Counted from the first letter of the stretch, positions 1 through 12,144 are shown. The stretch: DNA of 64,000 nt from Manduca sexta (GCF_014839805.1 NC_051119.1:1-64000); one strand, 5' to 3'. Numbers and translations are program-made. The notes: generated by a model from the letters alone, not told the origin.

Positions 1-660
1 TGCCATCAAGCAACATTGTGCTAGTAACGTTTCGTTTCTTTTGAAAAATACTGTATCCAGTATATTTGCTAAGCATTATGAAGCATAACTGATTGAGTCA
101 TGTTGATATTGCTTTACTAAATGAAACTATATGCTCGTCTTCTTGAAAATAACAATTAATAATAAGTTACTCGAACCGTAATTCCTCGCAGCAGTAACAT
201 CACACTTTAAGTCAGAAATATGCACACGTAGACGCCATATTCACAATAAACTACAAAATGACCAAAAATCAGAAAATTAAAACTGAGATTTCTGCTGTTA
301 ACATTCATCATTCATGGATGATTTTGGGCAAGACGTTAGCACAGGTAAAGACGAGTATGTCAAAATGACCCTGTATAATGTGTCAGGGTGACTGCAGTAC
401 TTTATAGTTCCATGTTCGGCTGATGTTTCTGACTACAATGGGCTATGCTGACCATCATGGGAGCAGATCGCGTGTATCGTCATTCAATTGCAATCAAAAT
501 AGAACTTATCGGTGTATAAAATAAAGCCATATTCGTTTCAACTGACAAGCGGTAAAGATCTCTGGTCAGTCAACATTCTACCTTAATCTCAATCCAATAC
601 AATCAGGTGCATTCAGGTCAATTTGCGTGTATAAAAAACGGCAATTGCCTAGACAGCTGT
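1..660. other. AT-rich non-coding DNA, no gene seen
   Basis: No open frame with plausible coding character and no consensus exon was seen. If the EGF exon to the right belongs to a large gene, this would be intronic. A stretch at 605-656 resembles 995-1052, the intron edge of the EGF exon, as if that junction had been duplicated. Confidence 0.5.
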
Positions 661-990
661 AATAATAATAATATCAGCCCTGTATTATATACTTACCCAC
701 TGTTGAGCACGGGTCTCCTCTACCACTGAGAGGGATTAGGCCTTAGTCCACCACGCTGGCCTAGTGCGGACTGGTAGACTTCACACACCTTCGAAATTCC
801 TATAGAGAACTTCTCAGATGTGCAGGTTTCCTCACGATGTTTTCCTTCACCGTTAAAGCGAACGATAAATTCACAAAGAATACACACATGATTTTAGAAA
901 AGTCAGAGGTGTGTGCCCTTGGGATTTGAACCTGCGGACATTCGTCTCAGCAGTCCGTACCACATCCAACTAGGCTATCGCCGCTTTCTG
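661..990 (-). repeat. tRNA-derived SINE, family A
   Basis: Read on the minus strand it starts with a tRNA-like head (A-box-like TAGCCTAGTTGG, B-box GGTTCAAATCC), then a conserved body, and ends in a short TAT/TAA-rich tail near 661. The same family recurs at 9061-9376, 24842-25133, 28585-28770, 41854-42075 and 51848-52166, all alike enough to align by eye. I take it as one of the abundant lepidopteran SINE families; the name is not assigned. Confidence 0.8.
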
Positions 991-1041
991 TAAAATCAGG
1001 TGCAATAAGGTGCTTTGCGTGTATAAAATAAAGGCGGTCAC

Positions 1042-1158
1042 CTAGACAGCCGTAGCCGTCGACGTGCAGCACGTAGCCGGGCCCGCAGCCGCACTCGTAC
1101 GTGCCGTCGTGTAGCTCGCGGCACAGCTGCTCGCACGGGCTGCCCGCGCCGCACCGCC
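1042..1158 (-). CDS. Exon coding one EGF-like module of an unidentified secreted or membrane protein
   Basis: The exon is flanked by a good acceptor (TGTTGTTGCAG) and donor (TCTAG then GTGACC) and is 117 nt, phase 1 at both ends, as is usual for shuffled EGF modules. The 39 residues hold six cysteines with spacing C-x5-C-x3-C-x9-C-x1-C-x12-C, the canonical EGF pattern, ending in GYVLHVDGYGC. Codons are very GC-rich against an AT-rich background. The parent gene cannot be named from one module. Its orientation relative to the adjacent repeat arm and its entry phase fit a downstream exon of the gene whose signal-peptide exon lies at 43571-43766; that link is inference. Confidence 0.75.
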   Translation of the reverse strand, partial: GGAARAARASSCAASYTTARTSAAAGPATCCTSTATAV

Positions 1159-1733
1159 CTGCAACAACACACACTCTTAATACTATTGCCATTAGTGTCA
1201 TTGTTCATTGTACTCCTGTAGGGAGTGATGCTGGAACCATACGCTTGTGAAGCTCATTAAATTGTATATGTAATCGTGTGGTAAGGTGTTTAGTGTGGCT
1301 TGCGTCTGATTGGCTAGCAACGCTGTTTAAATACCATTGTGGTGTTTTTAATTACATGTTCTTAGGTAGATCACTGCGTTCCCCGTTTCTCAGCTGACTG
1401 TCCCTTTGTTACGGACTTTGTAATGCAATATGTGATCTTACTCTCAGTAGGGTGGATGGGTAATGCCGGATCACGCTATATTTCCAGTTTTAAAATAACT
1501 GGTAAACACGACAACTTTTCCCAATACGAACGACACAACCTGAAGTACCACATTTGTTGGCCATTGTATTAGTTTAAGTTACAGTTTAATAGTAACCTTG
1601 AAATAAGAGGAGTACTTCGTAATCCAGCCATACCCCAACGCACTGTATTTTGTTTTAAGAAAACCGAAACATTCTTCCAGGGGCTTTAATAAAGTTATTA
1701 ACCGACTTTAAAAAAAAGTATGAGGTTATTTTG
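1159..1733. other. Non-coding DNA between the EGF exon and the repeat arm
   Basis: No exon, tRNA or clear mobile element was recognised. Near 1702 there is a short ACCGACTTTAAAAAAAAG motif of the kind seen at the edge of a common lepidopteran repeat (also at 7615-7635 and 53628-53650). Confidence 0.4.
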
Positions 1734-2162
1734 ACGTTCCTAAGAAACACGTAACGCACGCCGCATTTAACATAATAGAAATTGGCATACAGAATACCAT
1801 TCCACTATAATTTCACAAGGACAATTTAACAAGACACTCATACGAGTTTATACTGTCATAGAAAATAAGGCCCCAGTTGTTAATGCCTGATGTGATGAAA
1901 CTTGCGGCCATTTATTTATGCAAACACAAAATTAAACCGAAATGGCATGGCATAAAATCTAATGGCATTAATATCTTAATTTTTAACAAGCTAAAATCAT
2001 TAGGCCCGTCTCAATGTGGGCGAATGATGCATTGTTCAAATAGAAATTAATGCTGTGAATAAAAACGACACCGCTCCGGTATACGTTTCCGGGTAATTGA
2101 TTTTGTATGTAAATGAATACGGGGGCTTATTAGCTACTGAGAATGGAAGTACTTATAAAGGA

Positions 2163-2380
2163 CTAGCTTTTGCTCGCGGCTTAGAAGGCGTGAAGTATTT
2201 TCCTGGATAAAAGTCCTGTTACATATTTTCCCGAGATAGACAGTAGCCTATAACCTTCCCAGGGCTTTAAACTATCTCCATACCAAATTTTATAAAAATC
2301 CGTTCAGTAAATTTTGAGAAAATCAATAACATACAGACAGCCAAAAAACAGAACTTTGTTTTATAATGTATATACCTATA
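2163..2380 (-). mobile_element. Short non-autonomous Helitron, left-arm copy
   Basis: On the minus strand the 3' end reads ...GCCGCGAGCAAAAGCTAG, with the GC-rich terminal hairpin and CTAG end of this family. The body includes the conserved GAACGGATTTTTATAAAATTT segment. The matching right-arm copy is 63364-63571, so the insertion predates the split between the arms. Confidence 0.6.
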
Positions 2381-3288
2381 TAGGTAGATTACACGATACC
2401 TTCACAGTTATATTTATAGATATTTCTAATTGTATATTCAAAGGAATTCACCTCAGTATTTTTTTACGGGCACTGCAAAGTCGCCCATTGAACCTGGTGA
2501 ATGGTGTAGGGTTCAGATAGTGTCGATTCATATACTGATACTGATAGTGACAAATGATTACCCCTCGCCAGTCGAGACAATTATGCCAGCTTGTATAGAA
2601 CGGGATATATACAGACTGATTCCGGAATGCACACGTATTTCACTATGGCTTACACCTTGTGTACGGTGATCGGGTGATACAAATGTAATGACACACTATG
2701 TGTATTTCATGGAATTTGTATTTTGCCGATTATACATTTTGTAGCTGCGCAGGAGCACACTCGCCAGCCTTCGTTAGTCGTTCCGCGTTGAGAGTCAAGT
2801 GGAGGATTATTGAGAATAATTTAAAACATAATAATTAGTACCCAAAATCCCCACGTAAATATCCTACTACAGGCGAAAAGACTTGTGTCTGAAATTATTA
2901 TTATTATTGTGCGCCATAATATTATGGTATTATGGTTAATTATTAAAATTATATTAAGCGGGTAAACAGGGTGCTTAAGGACTTTATATCCCCTTTCTAT
3001 CTCTGATATATCTGGAGAGCGGTCATTCAAACTCCTGCATCTATACTATGCTCATTACTAGTACTAAAGCAAAGTTTTGTTTGCGATACCTGGGACAATT
3101 TTATATACATGTTTGTCGTACTTTAATCTCAAACAATTCAATATATCTTAGTTGATAGAGTCTATAATAAAAATTAGGCGACACGATCGGTCATCGATTT
3201 TTCAGTTCACACGCTCGTAACTAATAAGTCCAATGACAAAATTATGACAGGATACATTGTAGATATTGAAGAAAACGTAATATCATCG

Positions 3289-3523
3289 GTCTTTATTAGA
3301 GCAACAGAAGCCAAAACAACAGTTTTTAGAATTTTTGTCGATCTGTCTGTATGTTTGTTCACGAATCCCGCAAAAATTACTGCATGAAATTGAATGCAGT
3401 TTTTACCAATATATTGTTAGAGATCTTACTTAAAATATAGACTACATTTTATTCCGGACACAAGGTATTTTATACCAGAAAAACTTTTCCATGCGGGCAA
3501 AGCTGCGAGCAAGAGCTTGTCCC
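3289..3523 (+). mobile_element. Degenerate Helitron-like repeat
   Basis: It begins near GGTCTTTATTAGAGCAACAG and ends in GCGGGCAAAGCTGCGAGCAAGAGCTTG, a decayed version of the GC hairpin plus CTAG end. The right-arm partner is about 57485-57730, and another relative is at 4985-5240. Confidence 0.5.
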
Positions 3524-3537
3524 ATATTAAAAATTAA

Positions 3538-3720
3538 GTTGGGGAGCGACAAAAACCTTCCGAGTTGTCAGAAATTATGATAAACGAGCCGCGGTCGGCA
3601 CCGCCCCGCGCCCCGCACCTCACCCGCGCCCCGACTGAATAAATGTGGCGTACGAGGGAATTTTCCCAGATACCTCCTTATTGAACAGCGCCGTTAGTTG
3701 CCAATACAGGTACTACCCAT
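3538..3720. promoter_or_regulatory. GC-rich block conserved between arms, with a kappaB-like palindrome
   Basis: This GC-rich stretch is almost unchanged in the right arm (about 57300-57480), while the sequence immediately beyond it has diverged heavily. At 3656-3667 it contains GGGAATTTTCCC, which fits Rel/Dorsal-type sites. No coding frame is evident. A regulatory role is inferred only from the conservation contrast; it could also be a GC-rich mobile fragment. Confidence 0.35.
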
Positions 3721-4342
3721 TGTTAGACACTTACCTAATATTGATATTTCTCAGACCAAGACTTGCATCGTTTGTGTATCGCCTTATTGATCTAGACTTT
3801 TGATCAACTTTTTTTTAAATGTATTTCTTATACAATTTAATCGAGTTTGCACTTTCCAAAGGGGATGTCAGATAGGCGGCCGATCGCAAAACTGAGAAAA
3901 ATAGTTACCGCCAAATGTTTTTTTTAACATGTGGATCTGAAAGACGGTAATATAGGCAATATTACCGTCTTCCTACTCTTCACGTATAAGTAGCTTTACT
4001 CGTCTTGTTATTCAAATACAAAGAAATTTCTTCTTTAAATTTGATCTAAAAGGTTGGAAACGCAATAATACGGCTATATAAATATTATACCTTTACAATT
4101 TGAATAACAAGACAAAGTTTGTTTAGATTTTTTTTTTTGTAAAAAATAATCTGATACCTTTTCATAAATAGGTACAACACTAAAATAGTAGCCAACAGCG
4201 GCGAAAGCTGAAATTTTCCGAAAGGACCCGACACAACATATAAGTTCTAATATGCATAAATGTGGTTTGCAATTCTTTCTAATGATACTTAGATTCTACA
4301 TAAATTCTACCTAAATGGAAAGCCGACAGGAATCGGATTATA

Positions 4343-4667
4343 ATATATACATATTTTTTTTTATTCATTTCTCCACAGTTTGAACAATTACAAAAGCACA
4401 TATAAAAAAATATTACATAATATCTGTGGAGACTGGTGCTTGATCTAAGATAACCTTGTGTTTCAGGTCACCAGATTTAGATTCAGGGGCCTTATTCTCT
4501 ATCCCGCATGTTATTTTAACAGTGCGTAACAAGCACGTAACACAACGCATCATGTTTAGGACTATAGAAATTTGGCTTACAGAATACCATTCCACGCACG
4601 TTTCTCGAAGATAACATGACACGGCCGCGTTACGCGTTTACACTACCATACAGAATAATGGCCCAGG
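4343..4667. mobile_element. Left-arm-specific insertion of about 325 bp
   Basis: The right arm (near 56655) has the uninterrupted sequence GGATTATATAGACCC. In the left arm it is split by 325 bp flanked by a 5-bp duplication TTATA (4338-4342 and 4668-4672). The insert shares motifs with 1740-1890, such as TTACAGAATACCATTCCA and AATAAGGCCC, so it belongs to a dispersed repeat family. I cannot name the family. Confidence 0.65.
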
Positions 4668-4885
4668 TTATATAGACCCTTTGCAACTGGTAGCCAATCG
4701 GTGTACCGCCTCAGCAATTAAAGAATGAGACATTTCTTTACAGATTGAAGAGGGCTCAGGGCAAGTGCAAACGCGCCGAGGGTTTACTCGGCCGCCATTA
4801 GTTGCTTCCGTAATACCCCAATTTGACGCGCACTCAAGTCTCAACCTGCTGCCGCGACTGCAGAATAAATAACGGAAACCCGTTT
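4668..4885. promoter_or_regulatory. Second conserved block inside the diverged part of the arms
   Basis: It stays well conserved with 56445-56665 of the right arm (a handful of substitutions), whereas flanking DNA carries large indels and poor matches. No protein reading of sense is seen. Conserved non-coding DNA is one explanation and an old repeat is another. Confidence 0.3.
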
Positions 4886-4984
4886 GTTAACGTTAATTAT
4901 AACATAAAAGTTAACTTATCTTGGACGGGTTTGCGTTATTAAATCGATGCCACACAGCATTTTCATGAAATATTTTTATATATT

Positions 4985-5240
4985 ATGGTAATTTTAAATG
5001 ATTTTACTCGCGGTTCCACCCATGTGAAAATATTTTTTAGAATAAAGTTGTACATTCTATATTTTAAGTTATACCTATAGCAATACATCGGTGAAAACTG
5101 CATTCAAATCCATGAAGTAGTTTTCGTGTGATGCGTTTACAAACATACAGACAGACAAAACTTCTTAAAACTGTTGTTTTGGCTTCTGTAACTCTAATAA
5201 AGGCCTGTTACAAGTATTATATAATACGATTGCAGACGGT
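4985..5240 (-). mobile_element. Degenerate Helitron-like repeat
   Basis: Same family as 3289-3523 but in opposite orientation; it retains the AAAACTGCATTCAA...GATGCGTTTACAAACATACAGAC core. The right-arm partner is at about 56215-56440. Confidence 0.45.
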
Positions 5241-6084
5241 AAATATTACTATCGAGCAAATTGTGCTAATATTGTCTTCCAAACTAACACAATAGCGAGC
5301 TTTCATTTGATGTCAATTTTACGCCAGTACCGTGGCCAACTCGATTCGAACAAAAATTCACATTGTAATTGTAATTGTTGAAGATAGTGTAGCCATAACC
5401 GTTCAAAATTGAAGAGAGGCCAGTTACAAATAAGAATTGTTCATTCAAATAGAGGTATAGCTGACCGGGAACATAAAAAACCTGATTTCGGGCGCAAATT
5501 TTGCTTTTCAAATAAACGTTACATTTTTTTTCCATTTTTATTACGTGACGTGTACAATGTATAAAGACTCCAGAACAGTCATAGCCAAGGAATGGCATGC
5601 GACCTTTTTTATTGTTAATAATGGCACATTTATCAATGGAGGTTCATCCCTGATTTAGAATGTAGGATCTAAATATTACAAGCATTTTACCACACAAGGT
5701 TAGCAGCTGGCACGTATAAAATAACACATTAATGCCAGAGCATAGGTGTTTAACCACCAGGCCACGTGTGAAGCGATTCATCGAGCCCGTTTATTCATAT
5801 CATTGAACGGAAGCTGGCGCGAGTTGCGAGCAAATGGGGAGCTATTTGTATTATGTGTTGATTTTTGCGAGAAATATTCGTAAAAGTGCTGAGTTTTGTG
5901 TTTCGGGACAGAGAACGTAGAAATAAAATGCCATCAGTTTTAAAGAACTACGAGATTCAAAGGTACTTCAAGAACTTCAGTTAGCGGTTCTTGGCAAAAG
6001 TTTTATAGCGTCTGCGCGATGCTTTAAGTTTCTGAGCAGACTGTGCGCTTCCAATGATTTATGTATAGCTATAATTAATGAGAC

Positions 6085-6215
6085 AAGGTGGACAGATGAC
6101 CTCATAAAAATCACAGGAGGTCGCTGAATACGGCTTACAATAGGGCGATCTGGAAATCTTTGGGGGAGGCTCATATTTATCAGTGGACATGCTGCGGCTG
6201 ATGATGATAATGATA
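6085..6215 (+). mobile_element. 3' relic of an RTE-type LINE
   Basis: Plus-strand translation gives RWTDDLIKITGGR followed, after frame breaks, by remnants of a W-K-S-L-G-E-A-Y-like ending. This matches the familiar C-terminus of lepidopteran RTE-like reverse transcriptase ORFs. The ATGATGATGATAATG tail follows. The right-arm copy is at about 55035-55180. Non-functional fragment. Confidence 0.6.
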
Positions 6216-6815
6216 ATAAATGCCCTATGAATAATCTGTGAAAACTGTGACAAATAAATTCGCGTTAATATGGCACATTGAATCTGAAAGATTGAAATTC
6301 ACATATCGAGGCGCTAAAGCGTTTAATTGTTTCCTTTTCCTTCTGCTTTTCTTGTCCCCTGTCCTTCCTCCTTTCTTCTCCTCCTCTTTTTCCATCGGGG
6401 TTTTATTAAAGCGAATTTAACGAGTCATTAGAATCCATATAGCAATACCTACTATTGCAACATATGTATTTCATGGACTTATCTTGCGAAATCTACTTCA
6501 ACATCTCCACCTGTGTTACAACTCTGCCTATCCTTGTAAGGGAAAATGACTTGCTACGTATGTATGAAATATGAAACAAAGTAGCAACTCTCCCGCCACT
6601 TGCACGGTGCCTGGCGCATCGTGTCAGTGATGGTTTTAATGTGATTTGCTTTGATCCTTTGTCGCATGGATGCCTAGCAAACTATTTGTATTACGTACTA
6701 GATTTTAACATATACATAGTGGAGTGCATTATATATAAATTTTCTGTCAGCGCCATAGACTGAACTGTGTTAGTACAATGTAGCTAATGTTCCGGACTAT
6801 GAAATAATCAATGCT

Positions 6816-6902
6816 CCCCCCGTGGCCATGAAGGCTGCAAAGTCTTTGAAACGTCGGGAGAACAAGTTAAATATTAAAACCGCAATAAAATAGTTTAATT
6901 TT
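6816..6902 (+). mobile_element. Solo terminus of a Penelope-like element, left-arm copy
   Basis: The 87-bp insert starts at a C-run and includes CCATGAAGGCTGCAAAGTC and GAAACGTCGGGAG, the same motif found at both ends of the PLE at 57855-61000. It is flanked by a perfect 13-bp target duplication, AATAATCAATGCT, at 6803-6815 and 6903-6915. The right arm has the same insertion at 54359-54445, so it is older than the divergence of the arms. Confidence 0.75.
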
Positions 6903-8569
6903 AATAATCAATGCTATTATTTTACTTTCCAGATGCATAGGTAAGTAGTAAGTACGATGTTTTCATTTTTTTGTTTAAATATTGCTAAATAACCTCTATG
7001 TAACTTATGAATATTTTAATTCGTTGTTAGTTCGTATTTGTCATGAAACCTTTAACGTGTAGCTTATATTACCACATGTTGACATAATTTAACATGACCC
7101 ATATACCTGTTACCAATTTTGGAGTCGGCGTGTAATAACCATTTAAATTATTTTTGCTTTTTAGTGGTTTTTGAAGGCGGTTTAATTTTTTGTTAAAAAG
7201 TTTTTATTTTTTGCTTTTTTGTGTTAGTAATGATCATGAGACCAAATGGCAAACGCCCTTTTAAACATAAAAAGAATTTACTAAGTCAGTCGATGCCTCT
7301 TCGAGAGTAACTCCTTGCTGTTAAGGAGTTGTACCTTCTACCATCAGCTCAGCTACATAAGATGATGATTACCATACGCAAGGACTTAAGTTACTTCATA
7401 ACATTTGCGAAAAACGATGTGTGGGCCTATAAAATTTGAGGGTTGCCCTCGATTTCTCCAGGATCCAATCTTCAGATCCTTGCTTAGTGACTATGTGACT
7501 ATAAATTATCTCCATTCGAACAAGAAAAGAATTTTGAAAATCTGTCTACAATTGGCGGAGTAATCGCGTGATAACACACACAAAAACAAACATACAGTCG
7601 AATTAAGAACATCCTCCTTTTTAAAGTCGGTTAAAATTATAAAAACTGCGTTTAAACTCGGCCCTTGTTTCTCATAATAAACGACGTGTAATTTCCACAT
7701 AATTATTAGGGAGAAGGAGAAAAACTTCATAAAACGTTCGTGCTTACCGCTATTACGGCTATAACAATATTTCTTCTTAACGAATTTTCGTCATGAGATA
7801 AAGGTGCGGTTCTCCTGCGGGCGAGCATTATGCGCGGAATCGCTTGTATCTTACTTATTACCAAGAGCGTCGCCAGCCAATGGCCCCCCGGCGCGGGGCG
7901 GGGCAAGTTGATATGGAGAATGAGAAAAGTATAATTGTCCACATGTTCCTTCACCATTCCCCCTATCCCATTTTAACAATAACATAGAGCAGAGCGTAAT
8001 TGAGCGTACGGAATATTAGGAATGGAATTGGTGAATTCCCCCTTCCTGTCCCCCCTTGGCGACACCCTTGCTTACATACGTTTCCAAATTCCTTTTCTAA
8101 TTAATTTACCTTAGCAATGACAACTAAAGAAATTCTATCGGAGTTATTAAGACTTATTTTACTGTTCTCGACATAGCAAAATTAAACGTTATCCGTAAGT
8201 AGCTTTAAGATGTCGCAAATCGCTTTCAGTGAACCCGCACCCTATTATTTACTTAAGCCGCACCATTGTTACGTATATTGTTTGCAATTAGTCTCTGCCA
8301 TGCCCATAGTCTGAGCCATAATTTTGGAAAAGGACCATGATATTAAATTTTAGAATGCCAAACAAATTATGTTAAATCGCTGATGGAGTAAAGAAATGTT
8401 CTGTTTCATAGGAAGTTTAACGTTAATACATAGGAGAGAGAATTCATTTCTCAGACCGTATATTTTAATTATATGAAAATAAATTGTAACGAACAAGTCA
8501 CTTATCAGATTAACGTCATGACTTCTTATAAACAGTAGAATCAACACACAGAATTTGGAGATCTTATAA

Positions 8570-8740
8570 ACAGCAAAATCCACACATAGAACTTGGAGAC
8601 TTTTCAGGAATGTAGATTTCACGACCGCGTTTTCCTTCATCGTTAAAGTGAACGATAATTGATAAACAATAAGAAATAACTTCGAAGAGTCTGGGGACAT
8701 CCATTTCATACTCAACTAGGCTATCGTCCGTCGTTTTATA
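8570..8740 (-). repeat. Degenerate family A SINE fragment
   Basis: On the minus strand it starts at CGATAGCCTAGTTGAG, then GGATGTCCGCAGAC and a body with TTATCGTTCACTTTAACG, recognisable as a decayed family A SINE. The right-arm partner is 52490-52630. Confidence 0.5.
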
Positions 8741-9060
8741 ATTTAGTCAAATGTAACTTTATTGTTACTGGCCATGGAGAACCAGATCGTGAGTGTAAAA
8801 TATAGCTTAGTAAGAGCGAAATCGCGGCGGCCGCAGCGAGTACAGGCGAGACGCGATCGTTTATCAATATCGGCTGCCCTACATCCGCTCCGGCCATTCA
8901 ATTATCCGCCCTGGAACAATATTTGTACTCTCTCAATCAATGTAGTCGGTTGCGATTTTTTTACTGATTTTCGAATAGGTGAGCAAGTATGTTGTTTTTT
9001 GTAAGCGCTACGATACAAAAGTTTGAATTATAAAGACCTATTTAATTAGTTTAATATATA

Positions 9061-9376
9061 ATAATAATATCAGCCCTGTATTATATACTGGCCCAGTGCT
9101 GGGCATGGGTCCTCTACTACTGAGAGGGATTAGGCCTTAGTCCACCACGCGGACTAGTGCGGATTGGTAGACTTAACACACCCTCAAAATTCCTATAGAG
9201 GATTTCTTAGTTATGCAAGTGTCCTCACGATGTTCTCCTTCACCGTTAAGCAAGTGATAATTCACAAAGAATACACTCATAATTTTTTAGAAAAATCAGA
9301 GGCCCTTGGGATTTGAACCTGCGGACATCCGTCGCGGCAGTCCGTTCCACACCCATCTAGGCTATCGCCGCTTTTT
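9061..9376 (-). repeat. Family A SINE, left-arm copy
   Basis: Full-length member: on the minus strand a tRNA-like head with GCGGCGATAGCCTAGATGG and B-box GGTTCAAATCC, ending in a TAT/TAA tail at 9061. Present at the same relative place in the right arm (51848-52166). Confidence 0.8.
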
Positions 9377-11224
9377 ATTTAATTATTTTAAAGGAAGTCT
9401 TTGATTCTCAGATCACTGATTGAAGTGTCGTTCAAACATCGTGCTGCTTAAAGGCAGAAGACTAGTCGCTGGTAGCTTTACGCAAACAAACTGACTAAGG
9501 ATATACCAGCATATTATTCCATATGAATGAAACGTTTTTGTAAGAATAAAGGACTTTATTAATAAGGTAAGGGTGTCGCAATATCATAGTCAAGATTATA
9601 GTAGAAGATGCAGTCTCCTAAATCGTTTCTGATACATGATTTTAGATGAGTGCAGCGACAACTAAATATTAGAGTGGGACAGGAGAAGACAAGTTATTGA
9701 GAAGCATCGAAGATCCGGAGAGGGACATTTTATCGAATCCATATGAAATGTTAATTGCATTAAAAAAGGTAGGTATATCTACTAGATGAAACTAACTCCT
9801 ACTGGATGAAGTAGTTACTAGAATTAACCCAGTACCAGATTTATTTCAAAGAACAGTCGTGCCATGCACAGCTGTGTCCAAACTTTAAATGTGGGAATGT
9901 TACACGCATTTGTTACAGCAGACGACAATAACACGAGACCTAAGAAATCTTATGCTGGGTACAGACCAATTGAACGAACTCGAGAGAATGATTTCGCACG
10001 CTCGCCGTAGATGAGTTCAATCGTTCACTCGCACTCGTTCACGTTCATTCATTCGTGTTTGCTCGATTAACCGCTTTTACCTATTGGAGTTCATATCTAA
10101 AGCAGGTTTTACACGCGGCACGATACGATTGGAATAAAACGGAAAGACAGAACTGTATTGTTTTTTGCCACGCGCAGTCTAAAACTCCGTTCAGATGACG
10201 AGCGTTAGACGCGCGTTGATAACAGCTAGTATTTTGCATGTATTTTGATCTTGTAGATGTTAACGCGCGTTTAACACTTGTCTTTGAAACAGGGTTTAAT
10301 TGTAGCGTGATTGTTCAGCTTCAATCGAATGATTTCTGCGTCTGTAGCTATTGAAGGGTCTAGAGGAATGTCCTTTCGATGATTGTTAAAATTTGCAAAG
10401 GTTTCTTATTTTATGTTCTTAGTTCATATATATCGTAGTCGGGAGTTAGTTTTCTATTTTTATTGAACAGTAGCATTTCATACACTAAAATTGTTATTTT
10501 AGTGGCAATTTCATCAAGAAACTCATAAACATTAATTGCCAAAACTCGGTTTGCACCACGTCCAGACAGTCGTCCCTCACTTATCACCACTTACACCACT
10601 CTACGAATAAATTGCTGCCGTTTACGTTGATGGCCTTTCGTGGCGGGACATTTAATTATTTATTCGATTCCAAGATAATAGCTTTATCGCGGCAACAATG
10701 GAATGTGGCCAAATGAGGTCGCGAGCGGCACACGTTCCGTTTATTGTGCGGGTTATTTTTTCGCACTTTTATAATCAAATTGAGCTGTTTTCAGCGGTGA
10801 TGCCTTTTTCATTGTTACGTTGTCGCTTACAATTTAAATGCGAATGAAATTTAATGTGCGGAATGTTGGGTACACAGTTTTTTTGTTTGATGTTCCATTG
10901 TCGTTTTAAATGTTGCACGGTTTATAAAGTTTTGGCGATTTTGTAGCCTGAAGTCATTTAAAGAATTTGAGTGATTTTAACCATGCAATGTATGGCCATA
11001 CTCGTGAATTTAATGTGATAGTTTATAAGAGGTAAAAATATTTGCTGCAATACGTAGAATATATTTTTTTAATGGTATTAAGAATTTAATTTGATTTGAA
11101 TATGTTCCAAAATTAATTTTCATTGGTGGTGGTAATAGATCTCTAAATGAGCCACGTATATATTATGTTAGAAATTAGACATAATATCTCCAATGGTTAA
11201 TAAATATAATTTGATTGTACCTAT

Positions 11225-11302
11225 AAGGTACAAAACAGTCTTGTTATCACAGCTTTACTCCGTCCTTAGATAAAAAAAGGTCTATGAATAAGGGGGATGG
11301 TA
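11225..11302. mobile_element. Half of a foldback MITE
   Basis: It matches the terminal repeat of the foldback element at 34390-34651 (CTTGTTATCACAGCTTTACTCCG... to AATAAGGGGG). Only one end is present. The right-arm partner is 49920-49990. Confidence 0.5.
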
Positions 11303-12009
11303 TTTTCTGTGCATTTTAAAATGTGTAGTACTTACGTATTTATATTACAAAATTTTGAATCAAGACTCCGACGAAATAGGTAATATGAATTTGTAAAAGT
11401 TTCCATTGGACGTTGAATTTTTCATTTTAACCACTGCAAATATGTAAACAGTGAGTCGTCGCGAAAAGAAAACTGGAATATATTTTACTTCGCAAGTATG
11501 AAGCGAATGTAACCAGCACGGTCGGAACTGTTGGTGGACAAATAAAATACTGCTTTGACTACTCGGTTTATTTTATTGCCAAGAACATTAGTTTGAATTT
11601 TACTTGCTTATTGTTTGCATGATTTTACAGCATGACGTCATTTTCTTATATATACACTCACGCTCTTTATTCTCAAATCGGCAATAGAGATCCAATTAGT
11701 GTGCCCATTTTTCGCAGTGTGTATTCCGTAGGTATCATGATGGTGGCGAGCAAATTACGTCATTATCTTAGGTAAAATAATCACGATTGCATTAATGCAT
11801 TCTTAATACCACAACCATGTTTATTCAGGGACCGAAAGAATTAATGTATCTAAAGAAATATTTACCTAGTTTTAAAATATCTCGTTCGTATTCGGTGAAA
11901 TTTACAAGAGAATAAATGTTTATGTGAAAAGAATATAATTGTCCACATTTAAGATTTACCATATAATAATAGTAATTTCCCAATCATTACACAGATGTCA
12001 AATTGATTT

Positions 12010-12144
12010 TTAATGGCTGTGTCCTTGCCCAAGGCGGTCGTGCTGTTTGTCCCGAGCTGCCAACACTAGCCTGCCGGTTCCGGTGAACACGGTCATCTTG
12101 CAGGAGTGCATCTGCGACGCCACTTGACCACCGCTATCATCCAT
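12010..12144 (-). CDS. 44-codon open frame identical in both arms, function unknown
   Basis: The frame runs from ATG (12144) to TAA and encodes a 44-residue hydrophilic peptide containing MHSCKMTVFTGTGRLVLAA. Base composition is GC-rich and exon-like against the background, and the sequence is identical to 49073-49207 in the right arm. No family was recognised and no clear splice sites frame it. It may be a small or terminal exon on the same relative strand as the EGF exon, or simply a conserved non-coding block with a chance frame. Confidence 0.3.
   Translation of the reverse strand: MDDSGGQVASQMHSCKMTVFTGTGRLVLAARDKQHDRLGQGHSH

Noticed and set aside
8762..9004. 80-codon frame conserved in the right arm (52219-52461)
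   Set aside because: The nominal start is not ATG, the sequence has no domain features, and both arms are similar throughout this stretch, so conservation adds little. Left as non-coding.
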